Source: Paraburkholderia phytofirmans OLGA172
GTDB taxonomy: Bacteria > Pseudomonadota > Gammaproteobacteria > Burkholderiales > Burkholderiaceae
Direction: 5' to 3'
NCBI RefSeq assembly: GCF_001634365.1
Contig: NZ_CP014579.1
Location: forward strand, 2,356,001-2,420,000
DNA: 64,000 nucleotides
The notes beneath the pieces are model-generated. The model was not told the origin of the DNA, made no database searches, and saw only the letters and a list, made by a program, of their open reading frames with translations. This document shows, piece after piece, positions 37,290 through 46,911 of the stretch (position 1 is the stretch's first letter; every line of letters begins with the position of its first letter). The position numbers were made by a program, and so were the translations under genes.

Positions 37290-37817
37290 AACGCGCATCA
37301 TTCCTGCGCGGGCGAGCAGCGCCGGGCTACGCGCAATGTCCCCTGCAGCACTCCCGGGGAATCCGGCTGCGCTCTATACCAGGGCGGGCGCGCAATTGAA
37401 CCCTGACGCGAAAGCGAGAGATTGTCGTCCGCGACCGGACCGCTGCTGAACAGAATACCGCGCTTTGCCTGATGTATCGCAGAGCGTCATCTGGATCGCG
37501 CCGAACGATCTCCTGGCCGGCCAGAGTGCAGTCGGACTGACAACCCGGGAATGCCTCCTGGCGGCCGTACCCCGGCACGCGGCAGTCTGAATTCCGGGCG
37601 GAAAAAAGAAACCCCGATGTCCACCACCGTACCGACTGCGTGGCAAATCAATGCCAGCCTCACGCTACAGGGCGGATCTCGTCAGGGTTGTGCGGATGCC
37701 GGTCAGCATCACTTTTAATTTTGCGGAGACACCTCGCGAAAGGCCAGAAGATTCAGTGCGTCTGGCGAGAGAGCGGCGACAGACTGTGTTGAATACGGAG
37801 TCCGAAGGAGAAGTTCC
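37290..37817. other. No gene recognised
   Basis: Frames in this stretch are unconvincing. An IS21-end-like word (ATCACTTTTAATTTTGCGG) occurs at about 37709. The ribosome site AAGGAG is at 37805-37810. Confidence 0.4.
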
Positions 37818-37973
37818 ATGTTGGGAACAATATTGATAGTCGTGCTGGTGCTGGTGTTGATCGGTGCGATACCGACCTGGCCGCACAGCCGTTCGTGGGG
37901 CTATATGCCCAGCGGACTGTTAGGCGTTGTTTTAGTCGCTGTGCTTGTATTGCTGCTTCTGGGCCGGATATAA
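37818..37973 (+). CDS. DUF3309 small membrane protein
   Basis: The 51-residue product MLGTILIVVLVLVLIGAIP...WPHSRSWGYMPSG, then a second hydrophobic stretch, is a DUF3309 protein. It has two membrane helices joined by a short polar loop with the conserved WPHSRxWGYxPSG. AAGGAG lies seven bases before the ATG. DUF3309 genes are often found near stress genes in Proteobacteria, as here (CsbD and PRC-barrel genes follow on the same strand). Function is unknown. Confidence 0.9.
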   Translation: MLGTILIVVLVLVLIGAIPTWPHSRSWGYMPSGLLGVVLVAVLVLLLLGRI

Positions 37974-38097
37974 GCACGAAATTCCTGTCTGGATGATCCC
38001 TTCGCGGATAGCCGTCGCCGGGCCGTCCCATAAGAAAAACGAGTGCCCTGCACGCGTCGAGAAGGTCGGTCATCCGTCATTTTCAAGGAGCAATGTC

Positions 38098-38274
38098 ATG
38101 AACAAGGATCAGGTGAAAGGCCGCGTCGAGGAAGCAAAGGGAAAGATCAACGAAGCTGTCGGCAAAGCCACGGGAAGCGAAACGACCCAGGTGAAGGGTA
38201 AGGTCGAACAGGTCGCCGGCAAGACACGGGCCGCGTACGGCGATGCAAAAGAACAACTGAAGAAGCAGCCGTAG
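38098..38274 (+). CDS. CsbD-family stress protein
   Basis: The 58-residue product MNKDQVKGRVEEAKGKINEAVGK...VKGKVEQVAGKTRAAYGDAKEQLKKQP is a CsbD-family protein, a small highly charged helical protein induced by general stress in many bacteria. AAGGAG lies six bases before the ATG. It lies 124 bases after the DUF3309 gene and 98 bases before the PRC-barrel gene, all on the plus strand. Confidence 0.93.
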   Translation: MNKDQVKGRVEEAKGKINEAVGKATGSETTQVKGKVEQVAGKTRAAYGDAKEQLKKQP

Positions 38275-38372
38275 GCTGTTCGCGCCGACAGGTTTTGAGG
38301 CGCCACGTAGTGGGTCAAAGTGCTCGCGTGACGCCTTTCTCAACATATGCTTTCGAACCGCGGGGGTGCACG

Positions 38373-38765
38373 ATGAAACGGGTTATCACGCTGGTATCGG
38401 TGGCTGTGCTCGGAGCGGCCCTGAACACGGGAACGCTGTGGGCCCAGGGAACGCCACAATCCATCACGACGAAGCGCGTTGACGTCGTCCAGCTGGCGAC
38501 GGGATACCGGGCCTCCAGGATCAACGGATCGCCCGTCTATAACCGCAACAAGGACAACATCGGAACAATTGACGATCTGATCGTCAGCCCAACCGATCGG
38601 GTTCCCTACGTCATTCTCTCGGTAGGCGGGTTTCTCGGGATGGGAACCCATCTCGTCGCTATACCGTTTGGCAGCCTTCAGGTCGTCGACAAGCAGATGC
38701 GGCTGCCGGACGCGACCAGGGAGTCCCTGAAGGCATTGCCAGAGTTCAGGTACGCACCTGAGTAA
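38373..38765 (+). CDS. Exported PRC-barrel domain protein
   Basis: The 130-residue product has a signal peptide (MKRVITLVSVAVLGAALNT, with cleavage near WAQG) and a PRC-barrel domain: YRASRINGSPVYNRNKDNIGTIDDLIVSP, then VPYVILSVGGFLGMGTHLVAIPFGSL. PRC barrels often bind other macromolecules; exported versions are common in stress loci of Proteobacteria. The ATG at 38373 was chosen since the signal peptide begins there; the frame is open from 38295. Confidence 0.9.
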   Translation: MKRVITLVSVAVLGAALNTGTLWAQGTPQSITTKRVDVVQLATGYRASRINGSPVYNRNKDNIGTIDDLIVSPTDRVPYVILSVGGFLGMGTHLVAIPFGSLQVVDKQMRLPDATRESLKALPEFRYAPE

Positions 38766-38923
38766 CGGCTGGCACCGGTCTTGATGCGACGCCGCGGGCG
38801 GCTGACGATCTGGGCGGCACCACCATGGAAGAACGGTGAGGGACCATCATTGTCGGCATCGCCTGCGACAAGCAGACTTGCGGACTCGCCTCGTCGTTGT
38901 TCGATGATGGCGATTGAAACACA

Positions 38924-40310
38924 TTGCGTCGAGTCGAATTGACGCGGCTGCACCGAGATCCTGCGCAAGCCGAATCCGGTGACGTGGGCCTGTCTCTCGC
39001 CGAGGGGAAGACGCTGCTACAGACAGTTCAGCAGGAATTTGCAATGGCGCAGATCCAGCAATTCTGCGAGCTGCAGCGAACATGCCGCGTTTGTGGTGTG
39101 TCTGTCGCGCCGACTTCATGACAGTCACTGCTCCGAGTTGAAGACCACGTTTGGGAAGGTCTTCTACTGCCGCGAGCGATGGAAGGCTTGCAATTGCGGT
39201 GCCGACGAGTCATGTTACGTCTCGCCGCTGAAGGACTACCTACCTGACTCAAATGCCGGCGAACTGCGGTGGTTGCACGCAACCCTCGGGGCCTCGATGC
39301 TGTATCGTCAGGTGATGCGACTCATGCGGTTGCTGTTGCCGACGAGTGGCCGCGATAATCATGTCACCCTTCGCAATCACCCTGTTTCAGTGGGCGGGTA
39401 CATTCAAAACGCCAGCCGGCCCAGTCGCCCCTCTGAAGCCACAGAGGTAGAGGCTGAGCTCGGTATCGATGTCGGCTACGTTCGCCAGGTCAAGAGTGTT
39501 TCAAGGGGCGACGGTGGCAAAGACTCTTCGTCCATCGCCATTGTTGTGGCTGCCGTGGGTCCGGTCGGTAAGCCACCTCGAGTATGGACATCCGCTCTGC
39601 CGCGTAACAAGCAATTGCATATAGAGATGTGCAAGTTCCTGAAAGATAGCGGCTACGAGCCGACGAACCGTGTCTGCGTCCTCTCCGATGGAGCGAGGGA
39701 TCTCGCAGTCATTGCGACGGCTCTTCCGCATGCTAGTCAATGGGTTCTGGATTGGGCCCACATCGGCCGAATGTTTCAGTATGTCGATCAGGCGATTGCA
39801 CCGTTGGCATACGGTCGCCTCACGCCGGCTGGCTCTGTCTTCGAATTGTGGGACCTATTTGTGCGCCTCCGAAGCTGGGTATGGGCGGGTGAAACGGATC
39901 GTTGGCAGGTGCCGGGTGAAAAGCTCTGCGAATTACTCGCCTTGCGAGAGCAACGTGACCCAACTGCGCTGAGGAAGCGAGCTCAAGCGGCTCGCTACAA
40001 AGGAAAGGATCTTTTCTACTACCTGCAGGCAAATCTCCACTCTCTCATCGACTATCGAAGCTGGCAGCGAGCGGGGCGAAGAATATCTACAGGTTTTGTT
40101 GAATCCACGATCAACCGCATCGTGGGTCGCCGCATGTGCAAGGGTCAGCAGATGCGCTGGAGTCGACGAGGTGCGCACTGCCTCATCCAGGTTCGAGTAG
40201 CGCTCCTAATCCAGGAACTCGATGCACTATCGAAGCGCCTGTCTCCTTGGCTAGGCGGCCGACGCATTTCCTGGCCTTGGCAGGAAACTTCCCACCCTTT
40301 TAACGGCTTC
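38924..40310 (+). pseudogene. ISKra4-family transposase, frameshifted near its N-terminus
   Basis: The first part (QQEFAMAQIQQFCELQRTCRVCG) is in one frame and ends at TGA near 39121. The rest, from RRLHDSHCSELKTTFGKVFYCRERW on, is in another frame. The body has the ISKra4 hallmarks: ELGIDVGYVRQVK, VLSDGARDLAVIA, VLDWAHIGRMFQYVDQA and STGFVESTINRIVGRRMCKGQQMRW. The family's usual end (WPWQ..SHPF) is at about 40300, but the stop codon is gone and the frame runs on to 40604 against the PhaB gene. A -1/+1 shift might be programmed, but decay is simpler. Confidence 0.82.
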
Positions 40311-40406
40311 CATCAACATCCGTCGCCAGAAAGCTCTAGCGCCTTGTCGTCGGAGCTAGAGTCATATGCTTTCGGGCGGTTCCCTTCGCGCACCGGGCGC
40401 CGACTA

Positions 40407-41147
40407 TTAACCCATGTGCAAGCCACCATTCAGCGAAAAATCTGCCCCGGTAGCGAAGCCCGCTTCGTCGCTGGCAAGCCACGAGACAATCGAGGCAATC
40501 TCCGTGGCTTCTCCGAGACGGCGTACCGGAATGCTCTGGACAATTGCTTCCAATACCTCAGAGCGCACAGCCCGAACCATATCGGTCCCGATGTATCCAG
40601 GTGAGACCGTGTTCACTGTGATGCCCTTGGTTGCCACTTCCTGGGCAAGCGACATCGTAAAGCCGTGAATGCCTGCCTTTGCCGTTGAGTAGTTGGTCTG
40701 GCCAAACTGCCCCTTCTGTCCGTTTACGGACGAGATGTTGACTATCCGCCCCCACTCCTTGCGGACCATCCCTTCGATGACCTGCTTGGTTACGTTGAAT
40801 AGGCTCGTCAGATTCGTGTCAATGACATCGTTCCAGTTCTCACGCGACATTTTGCGAAACACGCCGTCCCGAGTAATGCCGGCATTGTTCACCAGCACGT
40901 CAATCTCACCGACCTCTTTCTTTACCTTCGCGAAAGCGGCCTCCGTCGATTCCCAGTCCCCGACGTTCCCCTCCGACGCAACGAAGGAGAATCCAAGCTC
41001 TGCCTGCTCGGCCAACCATCGCTCCCGTCGTGGCGAGTTCGGTCCGCATCCCGCCACGACGGTAAGCCCATCCTTATGGAGCCGCTGACATATCGCTGTT
41101 CCAATTCCACCCATGCCGCCCGTCACGTACGCAATTCGCTTTGCCAT
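40407..41147 (-). CDS. phaB: Acetoacetyl-CoA reductase (first copy)
   Basis: This 246-residue short-chain dehydrogenase reduces acetoacetyl-CoA to (R)-3-hydroxybutyryl-CoA with NADPH, the second step of polyhydroxybutyrate synthesis. It has TGGMGGIG (cofactor loop), NNAGITRD, and the catalytic Ser140, Tyr153 and Lys157 (IVNISSVNG, TNYSTAKAG). The QFGQTNYS and SPGYIGTDMV motifs are characteristic of PhaB. No phaA or phaC gene is next to it. Its last 200 bases overlap an antisense read-through of the ISKra4 frame. A phasin and a second PhaB gene occur elsewhere in the window. Confidence 0.93.
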   Translation of the reverse strand: MAKRIAYVTGGMGGIGTAICQRLHKDGLTVVAGCGPNSPRRERWLAEQAELGFSFVASEGNVGDWESTEAAFAKVKKEVGEIDVLVNNAGITRDGVFRKMSRENWNDVIDTNLTSLFNVTKQVIEGMVRKEWGRIVNISSVNGQKGQFGQTNYSTAKAGIHGFTMSLAQEVATKGITVNTVSPGYIGTDMVRAVRSEVLEAIVQSIPVRRLGEATEIASIVSWLASDEAGFATGADFSLNGGLHMG

Positions 41148-41483
41148 GTTCTGCCCTCAGTTTTTGTTACGGTCAAGGAACAAAATACTCCTGCCAGGTA
41201 GTGCGACTACGATTGCCAATGCGCCAAGGTCAAAGTGCTAGTCGCCTCTATGGCCCGCATACCAGTACGTTATGCTAACGAATGTGCAAGTCAGCCGACT
41301 CGGCCGATTCGTTGCAAGGATGTACTGCGCCATTCTTCTACGCTCAATGATGTATCCCATAAAATAGGTGCCGCCGCGTCCCCCGAACGCCCGCGTGCCA
41401 AGCCGCGCTCCCTCGCGCGGCTAAACGCATTGAGGTAACAATTTGTCTGCGCCCTCGGCTAAGCGCAAACCTCGTCCGCGGTT

Positions 41484-41897
41484 TCAGTTACGCTCGCCGC
41501 TTCTCTTTTTTGCGACATCCGTCGTTGCTGACGTCTTACCCTTCTGCGAGCGAGTACCTGGTGGCTTTTGTGCAAGCGGCCGACGGGCAGACGAAGGCGT
41601 TGCCCCGTGTTCTTCCGTCCCACATGAACGCCCACGCTCTATAAAATCCTGAAGCACCGCGACGGCCTCCGGCTTTCCACGCTGTTCCAGCTTCCCGGCA
41701 AGTGCACGCAGGAAGAGCTTCAAGTCGTCACGCCCGTGCGAAATCTCGAACTGCAGGGCTGTTTCTTTCACCGCCGCGTGAATGCTTTCTGCGTACAGCA
41801 TGCTCGCGATATGCGAAGCGCCCCTCGCCAGTTCCATTTCCCATTCTTTCAGGAACTGCGCCTCCTCCGACGCCGGATTGTGTTTAATTGCCGTCAT
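41484..41897 (-). CDS. Hypothetical helical protein, 137 residues
   Basis: The product (MTAIKHNPASEEAQFLKEWEMELARG, then SHIASMLYAESIHAAVKETALQFEI and a Ser/Lys/Thr-rich basic tail SQKGKTSATTDVAKKRSG) is mostly helical with a low-complexity basic end. GGAGGGTCGAT precedes the ATG, so it is very likely translated. No family is recognised. It is on the same strand as PhaB, 337 bases upstream of it. Confidence 0.72.
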   Translation of the reverse strand: MTAIKHNPASEEAQFLKEWEMELARGASHIASMLYAESIHAAVKETALQFEISHGRDDLKLFLRALAGKLEQRGKPEAVAVLQDFIERGRSCGTEEHGATPSSARRPLAQKPPGTRSQKGKTSATTDVAKKRSGERN

Positions 41898-42061
41898 ATC
41901 GACCCTCCGGTTTTGCGGCGAACGCTTCGTAAGTGGTCTTCGAAATACCCCGCAGGCGCATCGTCAGCCGGTATCTTACCGACCAGGGTGTGAGTATCTG
42001 GACCTATTGGGACTCACAGGGCGTACCGACTCCTTACCGTGCGATTCCCAAGGAAAGCAGA

Positions 42062-42334
42062 CTAGGCGACCTGGGGTTGTCCCGTGCAGAGCCAGTGAAC
42101 GTCGAGATGGAGGCCGGCGGCGACACGCGTACAGGCGTTTAGCGGCGGAACCGTGATTCCGCGCCGCCAATACTGCACTTCGTCTTCACTCACGCCTAAC
42201 CACTTTGCTGCCTGGGCCGAGCTCAAGCCGGCGCGTTTGAATGCCCTGTCAAGGCGTGCGGCGAGGGCTCGCCTGAGGCGATTGTCCCCGACGCTACGCT
42301 CGAGGTGGCCGATATTTTCGGTATGTCGGTTCAT
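42062..42334 (-). CDS. XRE-type helix-turn-helix protein
   Basis: The 90-residue product contains a lambda-repressor-like helix-turn-helix: LDRAFKRAGLSSAQAAKWLGVSEDEVQYWRRGITVPPLNA (residues about 28-68). It has no further domain. It may regulate nearby genes such as PhaB or the phasin; this is inference. The ribosome site is not obvious. Confidence 0.75.
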   Translation of the reverse strand: MNRHTENIGHLERSVGDNRLRRALAARLDRAFKRAGLSSAQAAKWLGVSEDEVQYWRRGITVPPLNACTRVAAGLHLDVHWLCTGQPQVA

Positions 42335-43227
42335 CTTGTTTAATGTCTCTCAGCGTATATTTTTTATGTAATTCAGCGCCGGCTCATTCGCGGCGCCCGA
42401 TGAAGCTACGCGTTCGTCATGACAGCCTCGTGACGCCATGTTGCCCCCTCTCATCAACCTGTAAGAGTCCCGAATGGCGTGCGCTCGCTGCGTCACTATT
42501 CCTCCGTGTCAGCATCAGTGTCAAACGAAAAATAATTCGCAGAAAATCGTTGTACCACATTAAGCCTCGTGCCTCGGTTTTCCCTGTCGGCAAGCGTGCC
42601 CAAATGCATTACCGATTTGAAGCGGTCAATACCCCGCAGCGTGAATGAAAGACCCGGCCAGGATTTCTCTGAATGGACTGTGCCAAAAGACCACGGTCGA
42701 AAGCGCTTCCCACACGGGACGGTTTCGTTTGCAAGCTATGGCGGAGACACAGGGTAGTTCATCACAGTTTCTGTATCAACGCGCGAGCAGCTTGCAACAC
42801 GTGCGCCGGCGTTTGGCCGGTGCGATGGTGGTGGCGCCCCAGTCAGCGAACTCCCATGGGTGCACCTGCGGCAACGACCTTGCGCATGCCGTTCCACAAA
42901 GCTCCGAAACGGCTTCGAAGGATTGACTTCCCCCTGCGGCGTTGCACACGCCAGAGTAAGCGTCCATGTACGGCCTCCAGGTGAGGCCGTACCCGATACC
43001 AGGGTTTTCGCCTGAACGCGATTGTGTTCCAACGCCACCGGGGCATTCGGCGCCGCTCGCACACGCCGCGCATCGCCACACCGCGACATGCGATTGACAT
43101 TCGCACGCTCTACCCTAGAATGGCATTTTGCTGCGTCGCAACAGCGCTTCCAACTCTGCGACTCGTCGTTCGTGATTCCGTTCGATGGTCTCCCGGACTT
43201 TCGCCACTTCACCCTACGGAGTTAGTG
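42335..43227. other. 0.9-kb stretch with no gene recognised
   Basis: Several overlapping frames on both strands lack family resemblance. The phasin promoter is expected in the last 100-200 bases; CGGAG at 43217-43221 is its ribosome site. Confidence 0.45.
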
Positions 43228-43806
43228 ATGAGCAGTCTTGCCCCGGAACAATTGGTCGCCATTCAGAAGGCCGGTTTCGAAACGACGTTTGGTCTCTTGA
43301 CCAAAGCGCTTGAAGGCACCGAAAAGCTGGTCGAGCTGAGTGTGCAAGCGGTCAAATCGAACCTTGCCGAAAGTCAGGAAATCCTGGCCAAGGTGTTAGC
43401 GGCCAAAGACCCACAGGAATTGTTCGCGCTGCATGCGAGCCAGATGCAACCGGCCGCAGAGAAAGTACAGTCGTACTGGCGCCATGTCTACGAAATTGTG
43501 TCTAGCACCCAAGCCGAATTCGCGGCGACCGCTGAAGCGCAACTCAAGCAGCGCCAGCGCGACGCGCAAGCGTTCGTCGACAGCCTGGCGAAGAACGCGC
43601 CAGCAGGAAGTGAAGCCGTCTTGTCCGCATGGAAGTCCGCTTTCGCGACCGCCAACGAGACCGTCGGCTCGGCGTACCGCGCTGCCCAGGAGGCGACAAA
43701 ACAGGTGGTCGAAACCGCAGAAAACAATGTCAGCGCTGCGTCTGCCGCCTCCGCCAAGTCGACTAAACGAGCCATCGAACAGGTAGAAGCCGTCGAGAAA
43801 AAATAA
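43228..43806 (+). CDS. phaP: Phasin (first copy)
   Basis: The 192-residue helical protein begins MSSLAPEQLVAIQKAGFETTFGLL and has the phasin pattern EGTEKLVELSVQAVKSNLAE and FAATAEAQLKQRQRDAQAFVDSLAKNAPAGSEAVLSAWKSA. Phasins coat polyhydroxybutyrate granules and control their size. The Ala/Lys-rich C-terminus (SAASAKSTKRAIEQVEAVEKK) is like that of other Burkholderia phasins. The start has CGGAG seven bases before it; the open upstream frame to 43024 is not protein-like. Confidence 0.92.
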   Translation: MSSLAPEQLVAIQKAGFETTFGLLTKALEGTEKLVELSVQAVKSNLAESQEILAKVLAAKDPQELFALHASQMQPAAEKVQSYWRHVYEIVSSTQAEFAATAEAQLKQRQRDAQAFVDSLAKNAPAGSEAVLSAWKSAFATANETVGSAYRAAQEATKQVVETAENNVSAASAASAKSTKRAIEQVEAVEKK

Positions 43807-44140
43807 GCCGGCCGACGACGGCCATCGCACGAAGAGGTCCAAGGCGAGCGCTGCTCGCTTTGTTTTTTTGCGGGTGTCCCTTTTCGAGGGCGACCAGTGC
43901 ACCACAAAGACTGACACGGAACGACCTGTTGTGACGGTTCGAGGAACACTGCAAGCACCCTGTCGAGGTCCATGGCGGTGCTCTCGAACAAAAGCGGTGG
44001 CTTTGTTATCCTGTGCGTGCGCGGTCAATCAAGGACGCGCCTCAGTCCACGTTCTCAACGGGCACACAACTGAAAAACAAGAATAGTCTGTCGTCCGTCG
44101 CGGCGACCATTCCTTAAGTGACAGCGAATGTGCAAAGGTA
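43807..44140. other. No gene recognised
   Basis: Between the phasin and the cold-shock gene, which converge, no gene or clear terminator was found. Confidence 0.4.
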
Positions 44141-44347
44141 TCAGACTGGCTTGATGTTAGCGGCTTGCTTACCTTTCGGACCTTGCTTCACTTCGAAACT
44201 CACTTTTTGCCCTTCCTGAAGAGACTTGAAGCCCTCTGCCTTCACCTCCGAAAAATGAGCAAACAGGTCTTCGCCGCCATCGTCAGGCGTGATGAAGCCA
44301 AAGCCCTTCGAATCGTTGAACCACTTCACAGTACCGGTCGCCATCAT
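44141..44347 (-). CDS. Cold-shock domain protein
   Basis: The 68-residue product [35 protein letters not shown] is a classic CspA-type single-stranded nucleic acid binding protein with RNP1 (KGFGFI) and RNP2 (DLFAHF). The C-terminal half [21 protein letters not shown] completes the OB fold. Start is at 44347 or the next ATG, 44344. Such proteins act as RNA chaperones. Confidence 0.95.
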   Translation of the reverse strand: MMATGTVKWFNDSKGFGFITPDDGGEDLFAHFSEVKAEGFKSLQEGQKVSFEVKQGPKGKQAANIKPV

Positions 44348-44553
44348 TGTGTACAGAATGAAAAAAACGCGTTATATGGACCCTATCGGCCGCGTCGTAG
44401 AACATTCAATGCCTTCGAATAATGGAGCGTCAAGTCCATTGCCATTTGAGATTTCATCAAGGCCGCAGGGCTGCTGTCGACAGAAAGGACATCGCGACAT
44501 ACAAGGCAACGCTGCGCCGGAGGTCCTGGCAGGAGACGCTCAACTGTGGAACG

Positions 44554-44793
44554 CTAGGAGCCGGCGTTCTCGGGCCGGTATGAAAGCAGCGCCGGGACAT
44601 TGATGTCTTCGTCGATTTCCGGCCAGAACAACTGCTGGCGGTCCATAGAAACTGCAAAATGCCCGCGCTCCGCTGATGTGGCTGCCTGCAGGACAGGAAA
44701 CCAGTCCAATGGGAACTGAACGGCCCGACCGTCCGACAGATCGAGAAACAGGTGCTGGCTGTCAAAGTGCACGCTTACCGCTCCGCAATCCAT
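44554..44793 (-). CDS. DUF2442 protein (first copy)
   Basis: The 79-residue product (MDCGAVSVHFDSQHLFLDLSDGRAVQFPLDWFPVLQAAT...FWPEIDEDINVPALLSY) is a DUF2442 protein. The RxxxxPLxWFPxL and WPxIDEDIxVxxLL motifs define the family, often linked to toxin-antitoxin pairs with DUF4160. No DUF4160 partner is next to it. AGGAGGCGACC precedes the ATG at 44793. A relative is at 48.0 kb. Confidence 0.9.
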   Translation of the reverse strand: MDCGAVSVHFDSQHLFLDLSDGRAVQFPLDWFPVLQAATSAERGHFAVSMDRQQLFWPEIDEDINVPALLSYRPENAGS

Positions 44794-45097
44794 GGTCGCC
44801 TCCTGAATGAGCAGCAACTTAAAGATAGGCCGCCGCAGGGCGCCATACAAGAAAGAATGCTGAAAAGCATGACCGCATCAGGGTTGGGATTGAAGTGATG
44901 CGAATCCAATACTTTTATCATCTGCACTGGTTCTATCTGCAAAACTCTTTTCATGTGCCACGTGCTACGCCCAGTTCTTTTGCTGATGATGGGGCTTGGC
45001 TTTTCTGGGTGGTCGTAAGCAGGCGCGCGTTGGCTGGATGCGTCATCGGGTCTGGTGGATGGCGTCAAGCACATCGGCTAGCCTGCCGACACAGGGC
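44794..45097. other. No gene recognised
   Basis: Nothing recognised. The divergent plus frame from 44895 looks like a shadow. Confidence 0.4.
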
Positions 45098-45367
45098 TCA
45101 ATGCCAGTCGCGCGTCCGAGCGACGCTCACGAAAACAGTGGCAAAGATTCGACGACGGTTTGGCGCCGACGCCGCGGCGACGCAGATCGACTGGGCCCGT
45201 GCAGCAGTTTTCTCGCTGGCCGAACCGAGCCGGCGGTTCAGATCCGACAGTGCTCTGCATAGAGACGTGCGAGGGGGTATCCCCGTCAATGCCAGTTCAA
45301 GCCGGTCCAGCAACTCCGGCAGACTCGCTTCCCCTGCGCTCGTTCGCGAGAACTTCCGCTTCTGCAT
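45098..45367 (-). CDS. Possible hypothetical protein, 89 residues
   Basis: The product (MQKRKFSRTSAGEASLPELLDRLELALTG...SLCRALSDLNRRLGSASEKTAARAQ) has an amphipathic helical look. GGGGGCGG lies before the ATG. No family is known and opposite-strand frames of equal length exist, so this is tentative. Confidence 0.35.
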   Translation of the reverse strand: MQKRKFSRTSAGEASLPELLDRLELALTGIPPRTSLCRALSDLNRRLGSASEKTAARAQSICVAAASAPNRRRIFATVFVSVARTRDWH

Positions 45368-45609
45368 AAGACCGCCCCCTGATTCTGCCGACGACGCGCG
45401 TTGGCGTTGACGGCATCACAAATCTTCGAGATCCAGCGACATCTGTTTCTTCGTGTGCGTCCCAACTCCCTTTCGCAACGTGGGTTTTAGCACATCAAGA
45501 TGAAAGACCACATCCACGCCGATCTGGAGAAAGCCATCACTCTCCCGTTTCGGGCTCTCGGCGCTTTTCGGGATAGCGACGCTGCCCACTACCTGCTCCG
45601 CCACCCTGT

Positions 45610-46050
45610 TCACGCATCGTCGGCCAGCATCGAGTGATGACAGTCCGCCGCGGCGCACCGGCATGCATACTGCGCCCGGACGTCTTCATCCAGCGGATCG
45701 TCAGTGGCGAGCAGATATTCAATGAACAGTTCTTCACCGGCCCCGATCGACCGGAGCGTGTGGATGAAAATGCGGCCATCGTCTTCAATGGTCTCGCAGT
45801 TGGGCGCGCACGCGTGATTGAGCCAGCGTGCGCAGTTGCCGCCGCGGCTGCCGTCGATCACGCGGCCATCCGACAGTCCGAAAAGAAACGTGTGTCCTTC
45901 GATGCCTTCACGTTGGTGACGGCGCACCGCATTGCGCCACGACGTGATTTCACCTTTGTACTGCAGCACGCGCTCGGCCGCCGCGAGCGGTTTTATTGCG
46001 AACACGCCCCTGCCGTGAACTGACGACCGCCGAACGATCACGCGCCGCAT
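45610..46050 (-). CDS. SET-domain protein (putative lysine methyltransferase)
   Basis: The 146-residue product is almost entirely a SET domain: the GxG-type start VHGRGVFAIKPL, the SAM-binding NHACAPNCE (residues 78-86), the catalytic EELFIEY (Tyr112) and a post-SET-like cysteine cluster YACRCAAADCHHS (Cys130, 132, 137). SET proteins move a methyl group from SAM to protein lysines; in bacteria the targets are mostly unknown. The neighbouring HU-like protein is a possible substrate, which is speculation. The ATG at 46050 was chosen because the domain starts there. Confidence 0.88.
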   Translation of the reverse strand: MRRVIVRRSSVHGRGVFAIKPLAAAERVLQYKGEITSWRNAVRRHQREGIEGHTFLFGLSDGRVIDGSRGGNCARWLNHACAPNCETIEDDGRIFIHTLRSIGAGEELFIEYLLATDDPLDEDVRAQYACRCAAADCHHSMLADDA

Positions 46051-46235
46051 ACTGTTTCCTTTACCGATGTCACCGGCAGTATACGAGCAGCGAATTTCTG
46101 CATCCACTCCGATCTTATATGGGGCGCACCCTCAGGTCACGAAGCCGGTATCCATATTGAAAGTGGACAGTCTGGTCGAGCGAACAGCTGGGGAATGGGG
46201 GTAGCCAACAGACCGCCCAGTGACGGCGTCCTGAC

Positions 46236-46442
46236 TCAGAACAGCTGGGCGCCGAGTTCGCGCAGGCTGTTCCACTTGACGGTGCTGATGAAGGTCCTGC
46301 CCGTCGTATCGAGAGACTCGATCATCGCGCGCTGCCCACACGCTTCTGCGATCACGCGCACGATGCGCGTCCGGTAGCGCAGCAGCGCACCGATCGGTGG
46401 ACACAGCGGCTCCCGCCTGCTCCGCGATTGTTTCTTTTCCAT
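46236..46442 (-). CDS. Small hypothetical protein, 68 residues
   Basis: The basic product (MEKKQSRSRREPLCPPIGALLRYRTRIVRVIAEACGQRAMIES...TVKWNSLRELGAQLF) reads like a short conserved protein with a beta-rich middle. It lies between the SET and HU genes on the same strand. The ribosome site is weak. Function is unknown. Confidence 0.55.
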   Translation of the reverse strand: MEKKQSRSRREPLCPPIGALLRYRTRIVRVIAEACGQRAMIESLDTTGRTFISTVKWNSLRELGAQLF

Positions 46443-46632
46443 ACGGCTATCTATATTGATGTGCAGCGAATCGAAGGGGCCGCGGCACGTCGCAGCATCT
46501 CGCCACCGATGCTACCAGGCCGACTTGCCCAGGTCCAGGCTCTATGCACAATCACGTCCACTCCCTGTCGTCGGGCAACGGTAGGGGCGATGTGGCCGGC
46601 TGGGTACCGCCGGCAGGGGCTTGTGCACGGTC

Positions 46633-46911
46633 TCAGCCGCCGTTCACCGCATCTTTGAATGCCTTGCCCGCCGTGAACTTCACGGTCCTCGCTGCAGGGA
46701 TCTGGATCTCGGCGCCGGTGGCCGGGTTGCGACCGACCCGCGCGGCGCGCGCACCCGTCGAAAACGAGCCGAAGCCGATCAGCTGCACCGTGTCGCCTTT
46801 CGTGACGGCCGCCGTAATGGTGACGATCAGCGCATCGAGCGTGTCAGCGGCAGCCGCCTTGGTTGCGCCGGTCTTCGCGGCGACTGCATCCACCAGATCC
46901 TGCTTGTTCAT
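46633..46911 (-). CDS. HU-family DNA-binding protein
   Basis: The 92-residue product [29 protein letters not shown]...[48 protein letters not shown] is a canonical HU protein: N-terminal dimerisation helices and the beta-arm with the conserved GRNPATGxxIxIPA. It bends DNA without strong sequence preference. GAGGAAAAGACA precedes the ATG. It is an extra HU copy, probably not the main one of the genome. Confidence 0.95.
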   Translation of the reverse strand: MNKQDLVDAVAAKTGATKAAAADTLDALIVTITAAVTKGDTVQLIGFGSFSTGARAARVGRNPATGAEIQIPAARTVKFTAGKAFKDAVNGG

